Source: JAWPMV01 sp039819665
GTDB taxonomy: Bacteria; Bacteroidota; Bacteroidia; J057
Direction: 5' to 3'
Length of the DNA stretch: 64,000 bases
Assembly (NCBI GenBank): GCA_039819665.1
Contig: JBCBRM010000004.1
Location: forward strand, 1 to 64,000
The notes beneath the pieces are model-generated. The model ran no database searches. It had not been told where the DNA came from and saw only the letters and a list, made by a program, of their open reading frames with translations. Made by a program: the position numbers and the translations under genes. This document shows positions 1 to 7,771 of the stretch, piece after piece. The first letter of the stretch is position 1. Every line of letters begins with the position of its first letter.

Positions 1-47
1 TGCTATTGAAAAATTCTCATTTCATGTCGAACTTTCAATAGCTTGAC

Positions 48-273
48 GTAGTACGGCATTCCTGGGAGATAAAAAATAAAGGCCGCCCGCGTGCACGAAG
101 CAAGCAAATAATAAATTTTCATTAAATATGTAATTTATGATGATTATTATGCGTGGTTTTTTGTAACTTCTTGAAGCTCCGCTAAACAAGTTTCTCTCGC
201 AAGAGAAGTTACAAAAAATGCTTCGTGCACGCGGGCGGCCTTTATTTTTTATCTCCCAGGAATGCCGTACTAC
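48..273. repeat. long inverted repeat, 55-bp perfect arms, MITE-like or large hairpin
   Basis: Positions 48-102 and 219-273 are exact reverse complements over 55 bases, including a GC-rich core (GGCCGCCCGCGTGCAC) that stands out in AT-rich DNA. A second perfect 15-bp inverted repeat (157-171 with 204-218) lies directly inside the right outer arm, and a small hairpin sits at 192-206. If 103-156 is an AT-rich insertion, the whole is a 70-bp-arm palindrome broken on one side. No ORF and no clear target-site duplication is seen. It could be a MITE, a decayed mobile-element end or a structured RNA. Confidence 0.85.
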
Positions 274-463
274 ATTAGTGTATACGAAGTTATTTCGTTT
301 AGCCCTTATTATACCGCTTTCCCAAACTCTCAGAGCCGATTTATTCTGCTAACCCGAAACTCAAGTAGGTGCCGTTTAGACGAAAATGAAGGATGATTTT
401 TCTCAAGGCAGGCATTGCGTTTCTGGTTTTCTTAAATATACAAAATTCTCTTTTACCCAAATG

Positions 464-494
464 AAAAAAGCCAGATCCTAAGACCTGGCTTTTA
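464..494 (-). terminator. rho-independent terminator of sdhCAB
   Basis: Read on the minus strand, AAAAGCCAGGTC pairs with GATCTGGCTTTT (one mismatch) and is followed by a run of T. It starts about 20 bases past the sdhB stop and closes the operon. Confidence 0.85.
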
Positions 495-515
495 ATGTAT
501 TTCTACAAAAGCTGA

Positions 516-1286
516 TTATGCATCTACTTCAGACGCAACCGTCGAACGGAGATAATCGGCATTGAGTTTTGCGATATTGGTAACGGAAATACCTTTGGGG
601 CATTCTACTTCACAGGCACTGGTATTAGTACAGTTTCCAAAGCCAGCTTCGTCCATGGTTTGCACCATTTTCTGCACACGCTTCATACGTTCAGGCTGTC
701 CCTGGGGTAGGGTACCCATATGAGAAACCTTGGCAGAAACGAAGAGCATGGCAGAAGCATTTTTACAACTTGCCACACAAGCCCCGCAACCGATACATTC
801 AGCTGCATTCATGGCCTCATTGGAAACATCCGTACTGATCGGAATTTCATTGGCATCAGGAGCACTTCCGGTATTCACAGAAATGAATCCTCCTGACTGA
901 ATGATGGCATCGAAAGACCCTCTGTCAACCATGAGGTCTTTGATGATGGGGAAGGCATGCGCTCTCCAGGGTTCTACGAAGATGGTATCTCCATCCTTGA
1001 AGCTTCTCATGTGAAGCTGACAAGTCGTAGTCTTTCTGTGAGGTCCATGAGCCTGGCCATTGATCATCAAACCGCAAGATCCGCAGATTCCTTCACGGCA
1101 GTCATGATCGAAGGCAACGGGCTCCTCGTCCTTGCCTACCAGCTGCTCGTTCAATACATCCAGCATTTCGAGGAAAGACATATCCGGAGAAACATTGTCC
1201 AGGGAATAGTCTACGATTTTACCTGCATCCTTAGGACCGTTTTGTCTCCAGACTTTGAGATTTATTTTCATCTTAGTATCTGACAT
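516..1286 (-). CDS. sdhB: succinate dehydrogenase / fumarate reductase iron-sulfur subunit
   Basis: Electron-transfer subunit of complex II. It passes electrons from the flavoprotein to the membrane cytochrome b through three Fe-S centres. The 256-aa protein has the plant-type ferredoxin motif DCREGICGSCG (C63, C68, C71, with C89) for the 2Fe-2S cluster. It then has CIGCGACVASC (C164, C167, C170, C174) and a later group with C219, C225 and C229 for the 4Fe-4S and 3Fe-4S clusters. It is the last gene of sdhC-sdhA-sdhB, 29 bases after sdhA, and is followed by a strong terminator. In an aerobic Bacteroidota succinate oxidation is the likely direction, but sequence alone cannot exclude fumarate reduction. 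Confidence 0.96.
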   Translation of the reverse strand: MSDTKMKINLKVWRQNGPKDAGKIVDYSLDNVSPDMSFLEMLDVLNEQLVGKDEEPVAFDHDCREGICGSCGLMINGQAHGPHRKTTTCQLHMRSFKDGDTIFVEPWRAHAFPIIKDLMVDRGSFDAIIQSGGFISVNTGSAPDANEIPISTDVSNEAMNAAECIGCGACVASCKNASAMLFVSAKVSHMGTLPQGQPERMKRVQKMVQTMDEAGFGNCTNTSACEVECPKGISVTNIAKLNADYLRSTVASEVDA

Positions 1287-1315
1287 TCTTTTCTTTTTAG
1301 AGTTAAAGCAAGGAA

Positions 1316-3235
1316 TTAAACGTAGCTACGGGTTTTAAGCTCAACATTGTTGAAGATGAGTTCTTCTTTGTGCATGATGGATTGCTTGTCTCTACCTGCA
1401 TATTCCCAGGCTGCTACAAAGGCAAATTTTTCATCATCTCTCAATGCTTCACCTCCCTCGGTTTGATACTCCTCGCGGAAGTGGCCTCCGCAAGACTCTT
1501 GTCTTTGAAGGGCATCATCAATCATCAGCTCACCCAATTCCATAAAGTCAGCTACTCTCCAGGCTTTCTGCAATTCAGGATTGTAGTTGCCGTCTTTACC
1601 CGGCACCTTCACATCCTGCCAGAACTCAGCTCTGAGGTTTCTCACCAGCTCTTTGGCTTTGGTCAGACCTTCTTTCGTTCTTGCCATTCCACAGTATTCC
1701 CAGATGATCTTTCCAAGCTCTCTGTGGAAAGAATCCACCGAGCGAGATCCATTATTGGTGATGAAGAAATTACTTTCTTCTTTCACAGTAGCTACTGCCT
1801 CTTCAAAGGCCGGATGCTCAGTAGTTGGGTGATCATTCAGAGGTTGTCTTGCCAGATAATCTCCGATAGTAAATGGAATCACAAAGTATCCATCTGCCAA
1901 TCCTTGCATCAGGGCACTTGCACCCAGACGGTTAGCACCGTGGTCAGAGAAGTTAGCTTCTCCCAGTGCGTATAAGCCTGGTACGCTGGTCATGAGATTG
2001 TAATCTACCCAAAGACCTCCCATGGTATAGTGTACCGCTGGGAAAATACGCATAGGCTGTTCATAAGGATTGTCATCCGTGATTCGCTGGTACATTTCGA
2101 AGAGGTTTCCGTAGCGCGATTCAACGGCATCTTTACCCAAACGATTGATCGCATCCCCAAAATCGAGGTAAACCGCAGCACTGTCCGCATTTACACTCTT
2201 TCCTTCGTCGATCATATACTTAGCATTTCTGGATGCTACATCACGAGGAACGAGGTTGCCGAAGGAAGGATATTTACGTTCGAGATAGTAATCTCTTTCG
2301 CTTTCCGGAATTTGATTGGGATGACGGAAGTCCCCAGTTTGTTTAGGTACCCAAACCCTTCCATCGTTACGGAGAGATTCACTCATCAGCGTAAGCTTGG
2401 ATTGATAGTCTCCATGAACCGGGATACAGGTAGGATGAATTTGTACATAGCAAGGGTTGGCAAATGCTGCCCCTCTTTTATGCGCTCTCCAGGCTGCTGA
2501 TACATTGGAGTTCATGGCATTGGTCGAAAGGAAATATACATTTCCATAACCACCACTCGCCAACACAACTGCATCTGCTGCATGTTTTTCAATTTCTCCT
2601 GTCAGCAGGTTTTTAGCAATCACTCCTTTGGCCTCTCCATCAATCAGCACTATATCCAGCACTTCACGACGAGCGAGAGATTCTACTTTTCCGATTCCGA
2701 TTTGACGGCTCAAGGCACTGTAGGCTCCGAGTAGCAATTGTTGTCCGGTTTGGCCCCTTGCATAAAAAGTACGAGATACCTGAGCTCCTCCAAAGGAACG
2801 GTTGGCCAGATAGCCTCCATATTCACGGGCGAAAGGTACACCCTGTGCTACTGCCTGGTCAATGATGTTCACACTGACCTGTGCGAGGCGATATACATTT
2901 TCTTCGCGAGAGCGGTAGTCTCCCCCTTTAATTGTATCATAAAAAAGACGATAAACGCTATCGCCATCATTTTGGTAATTTTTTGCTGCATTTATTCCAC
3001 CCTGGGCCGCAATACTGTGGGCACGCCTTGGACTATCCTGAAAACAGAAAGTCGTTACGTTATAGCCCAGTTCTGCGAGGGTAGCTGCAGCTGATGCACC
3101 CGCCAGACCGGTACCAACCACGATAACTTTGAATTTCCGTTTGTTAGCAGGGTTTACAAGCTTGATGTTAAACTTGTGTTCGTCCCACATGTCTGCGAGA
3201 GAGGAACCCTTGGGTACTTTAGAATCTAAATTCAT
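1316..3235 (-). CDS. sdhA: succinate dehydrogenase / fumarate reductase flavoprotein subunit
   Basis: Catalytic subunit that interconverts succinate and fumarate with covalently bound FAD. At 639 aa it has the usual family length. The Rossmann dinucleotide fold is at 36-60 (GTGLAGASAAATLAELG). The SIAAQGG segment follows with H73, the expected covalent FAD attachment residue. Further conserved blocks are HPTCIP and the C-terminal REEYQTEGGEALRDDE. It starts 19 bases after sdhC and is clearly in one operon with sdhC and sdhB. The pairing with a single large cytochrome b subunit marks the B-type, menaquinone-linked enzyme, as in Wolinella or Bacillus, and not the four-subunit enterobacterial type. 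Confidence 0.97.
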   Translation of the reverse strand: MNLDSKVPKGSSLADMWDEHKFNIKLVNPANKRKFKVIVVGTGLAGASAAATLAELGYNVTTFCFQDSPRRAHSIAAQGGINAAKNYQNDGDSVYRLFYDTIKGGDYRSREENVYRLAQVSVNIIDQAVAQGVPFAREYGGYLANRSFGGAQVSRTFYARGQTGQQLLLGAYSALSRQIGIGKVESLARREVLDIVLIDGEAKGVIAKNLLTGEIEKHAADAVVLASGGYGNVYFLSTNAMNSNVSAAWRAHKRGAAFANPCYVQIHPTCIPVHGDYQSKLTLMSESLRNDGRVWVPKQTGDFRHPNQIPESERDYYLERKYPSFGNLVPRDVASRNAKYMIDEGKSVNADSAAVYLDFGDAINRLGKDAVESRYGNLFEMYQRITDDNPYEQPMRIFPAVHYTMGGLWVDYNLMTSVPGLYALGEANFSDHGANRLGASALMQGLADGYFVIPFTIGDYLARQPLNDHPTTEHPAFEEAVATVKEESNFFITNNGSRSVDSFHRELGKIIWEYCGMARTKEGLTKAKELVRNLRAEFWQDVKVPGKDGNYNPELQKAWRVADFMELGELMIDDALQRQESCGGHFREEYQTEGGEALRDDEKFAFVAAWEYAGRDKQSIMHKEELIFNNVELKTRSYV

Positions 3236-3254
3236 GTTTCGGTATTAGAGGGTA

Positions 3255-4076
3255 TTATGATAAAGTTCTTATGAAATAAACCACGGGCATTGCAGCAAAG
3301 ATCAACGGAATCACAATAGACAGAGCGGTTCCGGCTTTGCTGATGAGTGGTGTGTATTTTTTATGCATAAGGCCCAGGGTTCGAAATGAACTCTGGAATC
3401 CATGATTGAGGTGAAAGCCAATGAGCACCATTGATAAGACATAAAATAGGACAATATACCATTCCCCGAAAGAAGCTTGAACTACTTCTGTCATCGAGAT
3501 GCCACGAACTTTCTCGTCTGCTCGGCCTGCTTCTTTTAGTAAAAGATATTCTTCCAAATCCACATAAGTCCCTGATTTAACCATGGCCTGATCTGCTCCA
3601 TAAGAAATGTCTTCTTTGACTTTCCAAGCCATGGTATATGCTTCCTCTATAGTTACTTCAGCAGTCGCCCCGCCAAATTTGTACTTGCCCCAGAACATGA
3701 CGAGGTGTATGATGAGAAAGGCGAGAATGATACTACCACTCAATCCCATATTGCGGGAAAACCAGCTACTGCTTCCGGAACCGGATTTATAGGCATAGGC
3801 AACCGGGCGAGCTTTGCGATTCTGGCGAGTGAGAATGGCCGCGTAGATGATATGAAAAATGAATCCTGCAAACAGGACCCACTCCATTACCCGGATCACC
3901 GGATTGGTGGTCATAAATCGGGTGTATTCGTTAAATGAAACTCCTCCATCTGATTTAAATAGCAGCAAGTTGCCGCTCAGGTGAACAAATAGAAAGGATA
4001 CCAGAAAAAGTCCGGTTAATCCCATTACCACTTTTCTACCTACAGAGAGAGAAAACATGGAAGAAATTGATGTCAT
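3255..4076 (-). CDS. sdhC: succinate dehydrogenase cytochrome b subunit (b558 family)
   Basis: Membrane anchor and di-heme quinone-reacting subunit. Five hydrophobic helices are visible, at about 15-35, 63-82, 112-130, 205-225 and 245-268. Histidines fitting the two-heme pattern lie in helices 1-4: H32 (FVHLSGN), H75 (FIFHIIY), H124 (LIIHLVMFW) and H222/H225 (GFHLNHGF). The protein is 273 aa, longer than most relatives. The excess is a hydrophilic, acidic stretch of about 70 residues between helices 3 and 4, on the outer side by the usual topology. It is the first gene of sdhCAB, behind a consensus Bacteroidota promoter and a Fur-like palindrome. Confidence 0.94.
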   Translation of the reverse strand: MTSISSMFSLSVGRKVVMGLTGLFLVSFLFVHLSGNLLLFKSDGGVSFNEYTRFMTTNPVIRVMEWVLFAGFIFHIIYAAILTRQNRKARPVAYAYKSGSGSSSWFSRNMGLSGSIILAFLIIHLVMFWGKYKFGGATAEVTIEEAYTMAWKVKEDISYGADQAMVKSGTYVDLEEYLLLKEAGRADEKVRGISMTEVVQASFGEWYIVLFYVLSMVLIGFHLNHGFQSSFRTLGLMHKKYTPLISKAGTALSIVIPLIFAAMPVVYFIRTLS

Positions 4077-4103
4077 AGTTTAGATTTTTTAAGCAAAAGC
4101 GCT

Positions 4104-4134
4104 CAAAATTAGCCCCACTGTGATCGAATGTCAA
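4104..4134 (-). promoter_or_regulatory. promoter of sdhCAB
   Basis: On the minus strand TAATTTTG (4104-4111) matches the Bacteroidota -7 box TAnnTTTG. A TTG (4132-4134) lies 20 bases upstream as the -33 element. Transcription would start near 4097, about 20 bases before the sdhC start codon. Confidence 0.6.
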
Positions 4135-4157
4135 GGCAAGCTTTATCTTTCGGCTTT

Positions 4158-4174
4158 TTTAGAATCATTCTATT
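4158..4174. promoter_or_regulatory. Fur-family-like palindrome upstream of sdhCAB
   Basis: TTTAGAATCATTCTA is a near-perfect 7-1-7 inverted repeat centred on C4166, about 25 bases upstream of the -33 box of the sdh promoter. The same 15 bases occur in the perfect palindrome ahead of feoA (62961-62979). The 7-1-7 layout and the AAT-C-ATT core resemble Fur and PerR boxes. The identity of the regulator is inferred. Confidence 0.5.
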
Positions 4175-4425
4175 TCTGCAAGTTTAGAAAATCTCCGAAA
4201 GGGAAAGTCGCCCAGTTTCCATTTAACCTAACTTTTACAGCTGTGATTATCTGCCCCTTTGCTTTTGAAAATCTAGTATGCATCTTTTTCTTTCTAAGTT
4301 TATTGATAGAGAATATACATATATTATTTTCTCTATATCATAACCCCTTTGGAACTTCTTTTGTTAAGTAATTGAAATTTTTTTTATTCGCGGCAAAACT
4401 ATTTACGGTTGATGCCGTTAAGGTG

Positions 4426-4451
4426 TATATCAATGTTTGAACATTGATATA
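4426..4451. promoter_or_regulatory. perfect 26-bp palindromic operator candidate
   Basis: TATATCAATGTT is followed by TG and then by its exact reverse complement, giving two perfect 12-bp half sites. It lies 51-77 bases before the YceI lipoprotein start, where a promoter should be, and has the size of a dimeric repressor operator (MarR or TetR type). It overlaps the upstream ATG that would otherwise extend the gene. Confidence 0.65.
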
Positions 4452-4502
4452 AAAATGAAAACAATTTATTCAAATCAAAACATCAAAAAACAAAGAAGAA
4501 TC

Positions 4503-5174
4503 ATGAGAAGTAATCTTTTCATCCTCGTTTTGGGTCTTTCTTTTTTCCTTGCTGCTTGTGGTGGGAAGAAAGATGCAACTGTAGCTACTGGAGAAGAAGC
4601 TACTAAAGCTGAAGCAACTGCTGCGGCTCAGGATTATACGGTAGACGTAGACGCCAGTACACTTGCCTGGATTGGTAAAAAAGTTACCGGACAACATGAC
4701 GGTACGATCAAAATCTCTAATGGAGTATTTAGTGTAGAAAACGGAAATATCACTGCTGGAAACTTCGCAATCGATATGACCACAATCGCTAACAATGACC
4801 TTGCTGAAGATGCTGAAACTCAGGCAAAGCTTTTGGGACACCTTAGCTCTCCTGATTTCTTTAATGTAGCTGAGCATCCAAGCGCTACCTTCGAAATCAC
4901 TTCTGTAGCTGCTACTGAAGGTGATGCTAGCGGAGCTACTCATAACATTAGCGGAAACCTGACTATCAAAGGTATTACCAAAGAGATCACTTTCCCTGCA
5001 ACTGTATCTATGGATGGAGGAAACTTCAAAGCTGAAGCAGACTTTAACATAGACAGAACTGAGTGGGATATTCGTTATGGTTCTGGTAAATTCTTCGAAG
5101 ATCTCGGAGACAAGACTATCTATGATGATATCAACTTGAAGCTTGCTTTGAACGCTAGTGCAGCTAGCGCATAA
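4503..5174 (+). CDS. YceI-family lipoprotein
   Basis: Lipocalin-like YceI domain protein. Relatives bind isoprenoid-type lipids in the cell envelope, and the exact ligand here is unknown. The start at 4503 gives MRSNLFILVLGLSFFLAAC, a clean lipoprotein signal with the lipid-modified cysteine at 19, preceded by AAGAAG. An upstream in-frame ATG at 4437 would put 22 polar residues before the signal and lies in the palindrome, so I reject it. After a short Thr/Ala/Glu-rich linker the YceI domain runs to the end (223 aa), with typical blocks such as ITAGNFAIDM, HPSATFEITSV and LTIKGITKEITFP. The gene stands alone between a palindromic operator candidate and a terminator. Confidence 0.92.
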   Translation: MRSNLFILVLGLSFFLAACGGKKDATVATGEEATKAEATAAAQDYTVDVDASTLAWIGKKVTGQHDGTIKISNGVFSVENGNITAGNFAIDMTTIANNDLAEDAETQAKLLGHLSSPDFFNVAEHPSATFEITSVAATEGDASGATHNISGNLTIKGITKEITFPATVSMDGGNFKAEADFNIDRTEWDIRYGSGKFFEDLGDKTIYDDINLKLALNASAASA

Positions 5175-5197
5175 GGAGAAAAAAATAGTAGTTTAAA

Positions 5198-5230
5198 TAA
5201 TCCTCTGCCAACAGGCAGGGGATTTTCTTT
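5198..5230 (+). terminator. terminator between yceI-like gene and the convergent acyltransferase
   Basis: AATCCTCTGCC pairs with GGCAGGGGATT around an AACA loop (one wobble) and is followed by TTCTTT on the plus strand. The minus side has a weaker T-run, so it may act both ways. Confidence 0.7.
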
Positions 5231-5304
5231 AGGTATAAGTGCGGCTATAAAATTCAAACGCAAATCTGAAATAAGAAGTAATTCTGAACTTGAACTTGAA
5301 CTTG

Positions 5305-7074
5305 TTATTCTTTCAACTTAGCCCGAATTCCCTCTTTAGGTAAATCATCCACCTTCAAAATCATCAAACCATCTAAGGCATTGCTAAACTTGGGATCTAT
5401 GTTGAAGCCAATGATGCGGGCATTTTGTTTGATGTATTTTTTAAGGAGAATAGGTAAGTGGCTATGATGCCTATCCATTTCGTCTATCAGCCGATCTGCC
5501 ATTTTTAGATTGTTTTGGGGACCATCCAATAAATCACTTACATCTACCTGTTTGATCTTTGTTAAGAAGCGTTTACGTGCTTTTATATAAACAGCCAACT
5601 CTGGATCAAAGTAATATTTTTTAATTAGCGAAACGATAAATTGCTTGGAGAGCTCAGAATAAGCATTGCTGATGCTCACAGGGCCGATCACGTATTTATA
5701 ATTAGGATTGTTTTCGAGATAGGTTGAAATGCCTTTCCACAAAAGGAAAAGGGGAAGTCGTTTTTTCTGGTAGGCAGGAAGAATAAAAGAGCGTCCAAGT
5801 TCTAAAGATTGTTCCAGAACATCTTTCATCCCATTTTTCATCCGAAATAAGCTGTGAGTATAAAAGCCTTTTTTGCCATAGCGCTCCATGATCACCGGGC
5901 CAGGCCCCATCCTGTAAGCCCCGACAATTTGTTGCTCCTCTTTATCCCAAAGAAAAAGATGGCGATAGTAAAGATCATATTCATCCAGGTCTATACTGTC
6001 TCCCGTACCTTCACCTACTGCCCGGAAAGTTATTTCCCTCAATCTCCCTAATTCCTGAAGGATATTCGGAATTTCTCTTGGACTCGCTTCAAAAACCTCA
6101 AATTCTTGCTGAGCACAAACCAGAGATTGTTTCCGTAGCTTTTTAATTTCCTTTTCAATCAGATGAACAGAAATGGGACTATTAACTGCCTTCTGCTTTT
6201 TGAGTGAAAAATTCCTCCTTTTAAAGAAGGGATTTACTTTAAGTTCAGATCCCAATGCGTAGGTTCTGGCTCTCAAATATCTACTCAGTCGATCTGTATT
6301 ATTGATATGTGCATATTCTTTGGGTAAAATGGGTTTCCCGATATGCAAAACAATTTTGGAGCGCTTCCTTCTAAGCATTTCTGTCGGGAGGGCCGCTGTT
6401 CGTAAGCTAGGATGGATGAGGCCCATCAGATGAAATAAATTGCTGTTGCTTCCTTCAAAGTATATTGGAACAACAGGAACTCTAGTTTTAGCCACCAATT
6501 TTATGACTTGTTTTTGCCAGGCTCTGTCAGAGACTCTTCGGTTTCGGGTTTGAAAACTTGAAACTTCCCCAGCAGGAAAAATCCCCAAAGGATGCCCCTC
6601 TTTTATATGTTTTAGGGATTGTTTCATCCCTGAAAAGCTGGAGCGTTCCAGGCCCTCGAATGGATTTACCGCCAGCACATAATCTCTGATAGGAGTGATT
6701 TGCTGCAAAAGAAAATTGCCCATGACTTTAAAATCTTTCCTTTGCTCCAGCAACAACTTCATCAGAATCAGTCCGTCCCATATTCCGAAAGGATGATTAG
6801 ATAAAGTGATGAATGATCCCTCAGAAGGAAGAAGGTCCAATCCATTTCCTTTGATTTCGAGGTCAATTTCAAAGAATTCTAATACCCTCCTCAAAAAAAT
6901 CTCGCCTGGCTGGACTCCGATTTTGTCATAGATGCGGTTCATGCGAGAGATGCCTGTTACCCGCATAAGGGGGCCGGCTGCAGAACTCATAAAATACTGA
7001 TCCAGGCCAATGGCATGAATAAAATCTTCTTTACTTACTAGTTGAGGCATTTTTATCTCTGGCTTATTGTACAA
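5305..7074 (-). CDS. olsF: OlsF-type bifunctional ornithine-lipid acyltransferase
   Basis: The 589-aa protein joins two acyltransferase folds. The N-terminal half is PlsC-like, with LSNHPFGIWDG (H94, D100; one residue wider than the common HX4D) and FPAGE at 166-170. The C-terminal half is a GNAT-like hemolysin/OlsB domain (YRMGPG, IGPVSISNAYSELSK). In the known OlsF enzymes of Serratia and Flavobacterium the C-terminal part adds a 3-hydroxy acyl chain to ornithine, and the N-terminal part adds the second, ester-linked chain. That would make ornithine lipids in one protein. It is a single-gene unit, convergent with the YceI gene. A start at M9 is also possible. The function is inferred from architecture. 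Confidence 0.82.
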   Translation of the reverse strand: MYNKPEIKMPQLVSKEDFIHAIGLDQYFMSSAAGPLMRVTGISRMNRIYDKIGVQPGEIFLRRVLEFFEIDLEIKGNGLDLLPSEGSFITLSNHPFGIWDGLILMKLLLEQRKDFKVMGNFLLQQITPIRDYVLAVNPFEGLERSSFSGMKQSLKHIKEGHPLGIFPAGEVSSFQTRNRRVSDRAWQKQVIKLVAKTRVPVVPIYFEGSNSNLFHLMGLIHPSLRTAALPTEMLRRKRSKIVLHIGKPILPKEYAHINNTDRLSRYLRARTYALGSELKVNPFFKRRNFSLKKQKAVNSPISVHLIEKEIKKLRKQSLVCAQQEFEVFEASPREIPNILQELGRLREITFRAVGEGTGDSIDLDEYDLYYRHLFLWDKEEQQIVGAYRMGPGPVIMERYGKKGFYTHSLFRMKNGMKDVLEQSLELGRSFILPAYQKKRLPLFLLWKGISTYLENNPNYKYVIGPVSISNAYSELSKQFIVSLIKKYYFDPELAVYIKARKRFLTKIKQVDVSDLLDGPQNNLKMADRLIDEMDRHHSHLPILLKKYIKQNARIIGFNIDPKFSNALDGLMILKVDDLPKEGIRAKLKE

Positions 7075-7771
7075 TTATTCATAAAAAGAGATTGCCCGAG
7101 TATAAGCCCGAAATGAAGTATTCGTGAAGAGTAATAGAAACGAAAGAATCAGGAAAGCCACCAATCACCCTATAGAAGCGTTAAAGCAACAAACAGAATT
7201 TCTTATTGTCCTTTATGGGGGCCATAAAATTAATCTGAGCTTAAAAGTCTTTGGGTAGGATTCGTTTGTCTGATCGATATATTTAGAGGAGGAAAATTAT
7301 TCTTTTGTTGGAGTAAAAAATCAAACTCAAAAAAATGAATAAAAACTTTTTTACGGCGGAGGGGAACATTATTCTAATTATGTTGTTTTTATGGAATAAT
7401 ACTTTATGATTTTTGAGATTTATGGAATAATAATCTATGATTTAAAGAAATTTGTGTAATTAGGGATTAGTAATTTTATATATATAAATTTTCAATTGAT
7501 CGATTAAAAAGCTTCAAGGAAATTATGCTTTTTCTAAATGAATAATCTATTTTTAATTAGGTTCAAACTAAGCTAATAAATATTTAACCTGGACATAACT
7601 CATTTAGCATCTCCTACAAAATATATAAGCATCGACCTTTATAGTAATTCTTCAGGCTCCGAAATGTCGGATTCCCGGTTGTGTCCCCACCTATAAACTA
7701 TTTCAATACCTCTAACATCTATATATACATTTTGGCTACAGTTATTATTTATATACTAACATAATCTATCT
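7075..7771. other. AT-rich intergenic region ahead of susC
   Basis: About 700 bases with no ORF worth calling. It holds an imperfect direct repeat with a 31-bp period at 7390-7443 and an AT-rich run near 7480-7560. The last 60 bases before susC contain TACATTTTG, close to the Bacteroidota -7 box. It probably carries the susCD promoter and its control sites. Confidence 0.55.
7390..7443. repeat. two-copy direct repeat, 31-bp period
   Basis: ATGGAATAATAC-TTTATGATT at 7391 recurs as ATGGAATAATA-TCTATGATT at 7422, with one or two differences over about 22 bases. It lies 330-380 bases upstream of susC. It may be paired regulator sites or a scar. Confidence 0.6.

Larger units (their letters stand above)
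1..515. other. non-coding left edge of the window
   Basis: No convincing gene is seen here. The stretch holds a short hairpin at 2-42 (10-bp arms GCTATTGAAA and its complement, 21-nt loop), the large inverted repeat at 48-273, about 190 bases with no feature I can name, and the sdh terminator at 464-494. The window edge may hide part of a feature to the left. Confidence 0.7.

Noticed and set aside
281..293. TATACGAAGTTAT, identical to one 13-bp arm of the phage P1 loxP site, 7 bases past the long inverted repeat
   Set aside because: The second arm is absent: the 13 bases at the matching distance do not fit. A single short match to one of many known motifs is most simply chance, and no vector or phage sequence surrounds it.
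957..1283. 108-residue open frame opposite sdhB
   Set aside because: It is antisense to a well-conserved gene and shows no domain or start signal. Other antisense frames over sdhA, the adhesin, the ThDP enzyme and uvrA were dropped for the same reason.
4120..4371. 83-residue open frame upstream of the yceI-like gene
   Set aside because: It starts in the sdh promoter region, has a Phe/Leu-rich composition explained by AT-rich DNA, contains the Fur-like palindrome, and resembles no family.
5285..5303. Triple CTTGAA repeat just past the acyltransferase stop
   Set aside because: It is a short simple repeat with no partner or function visible; chance slippage is enough.
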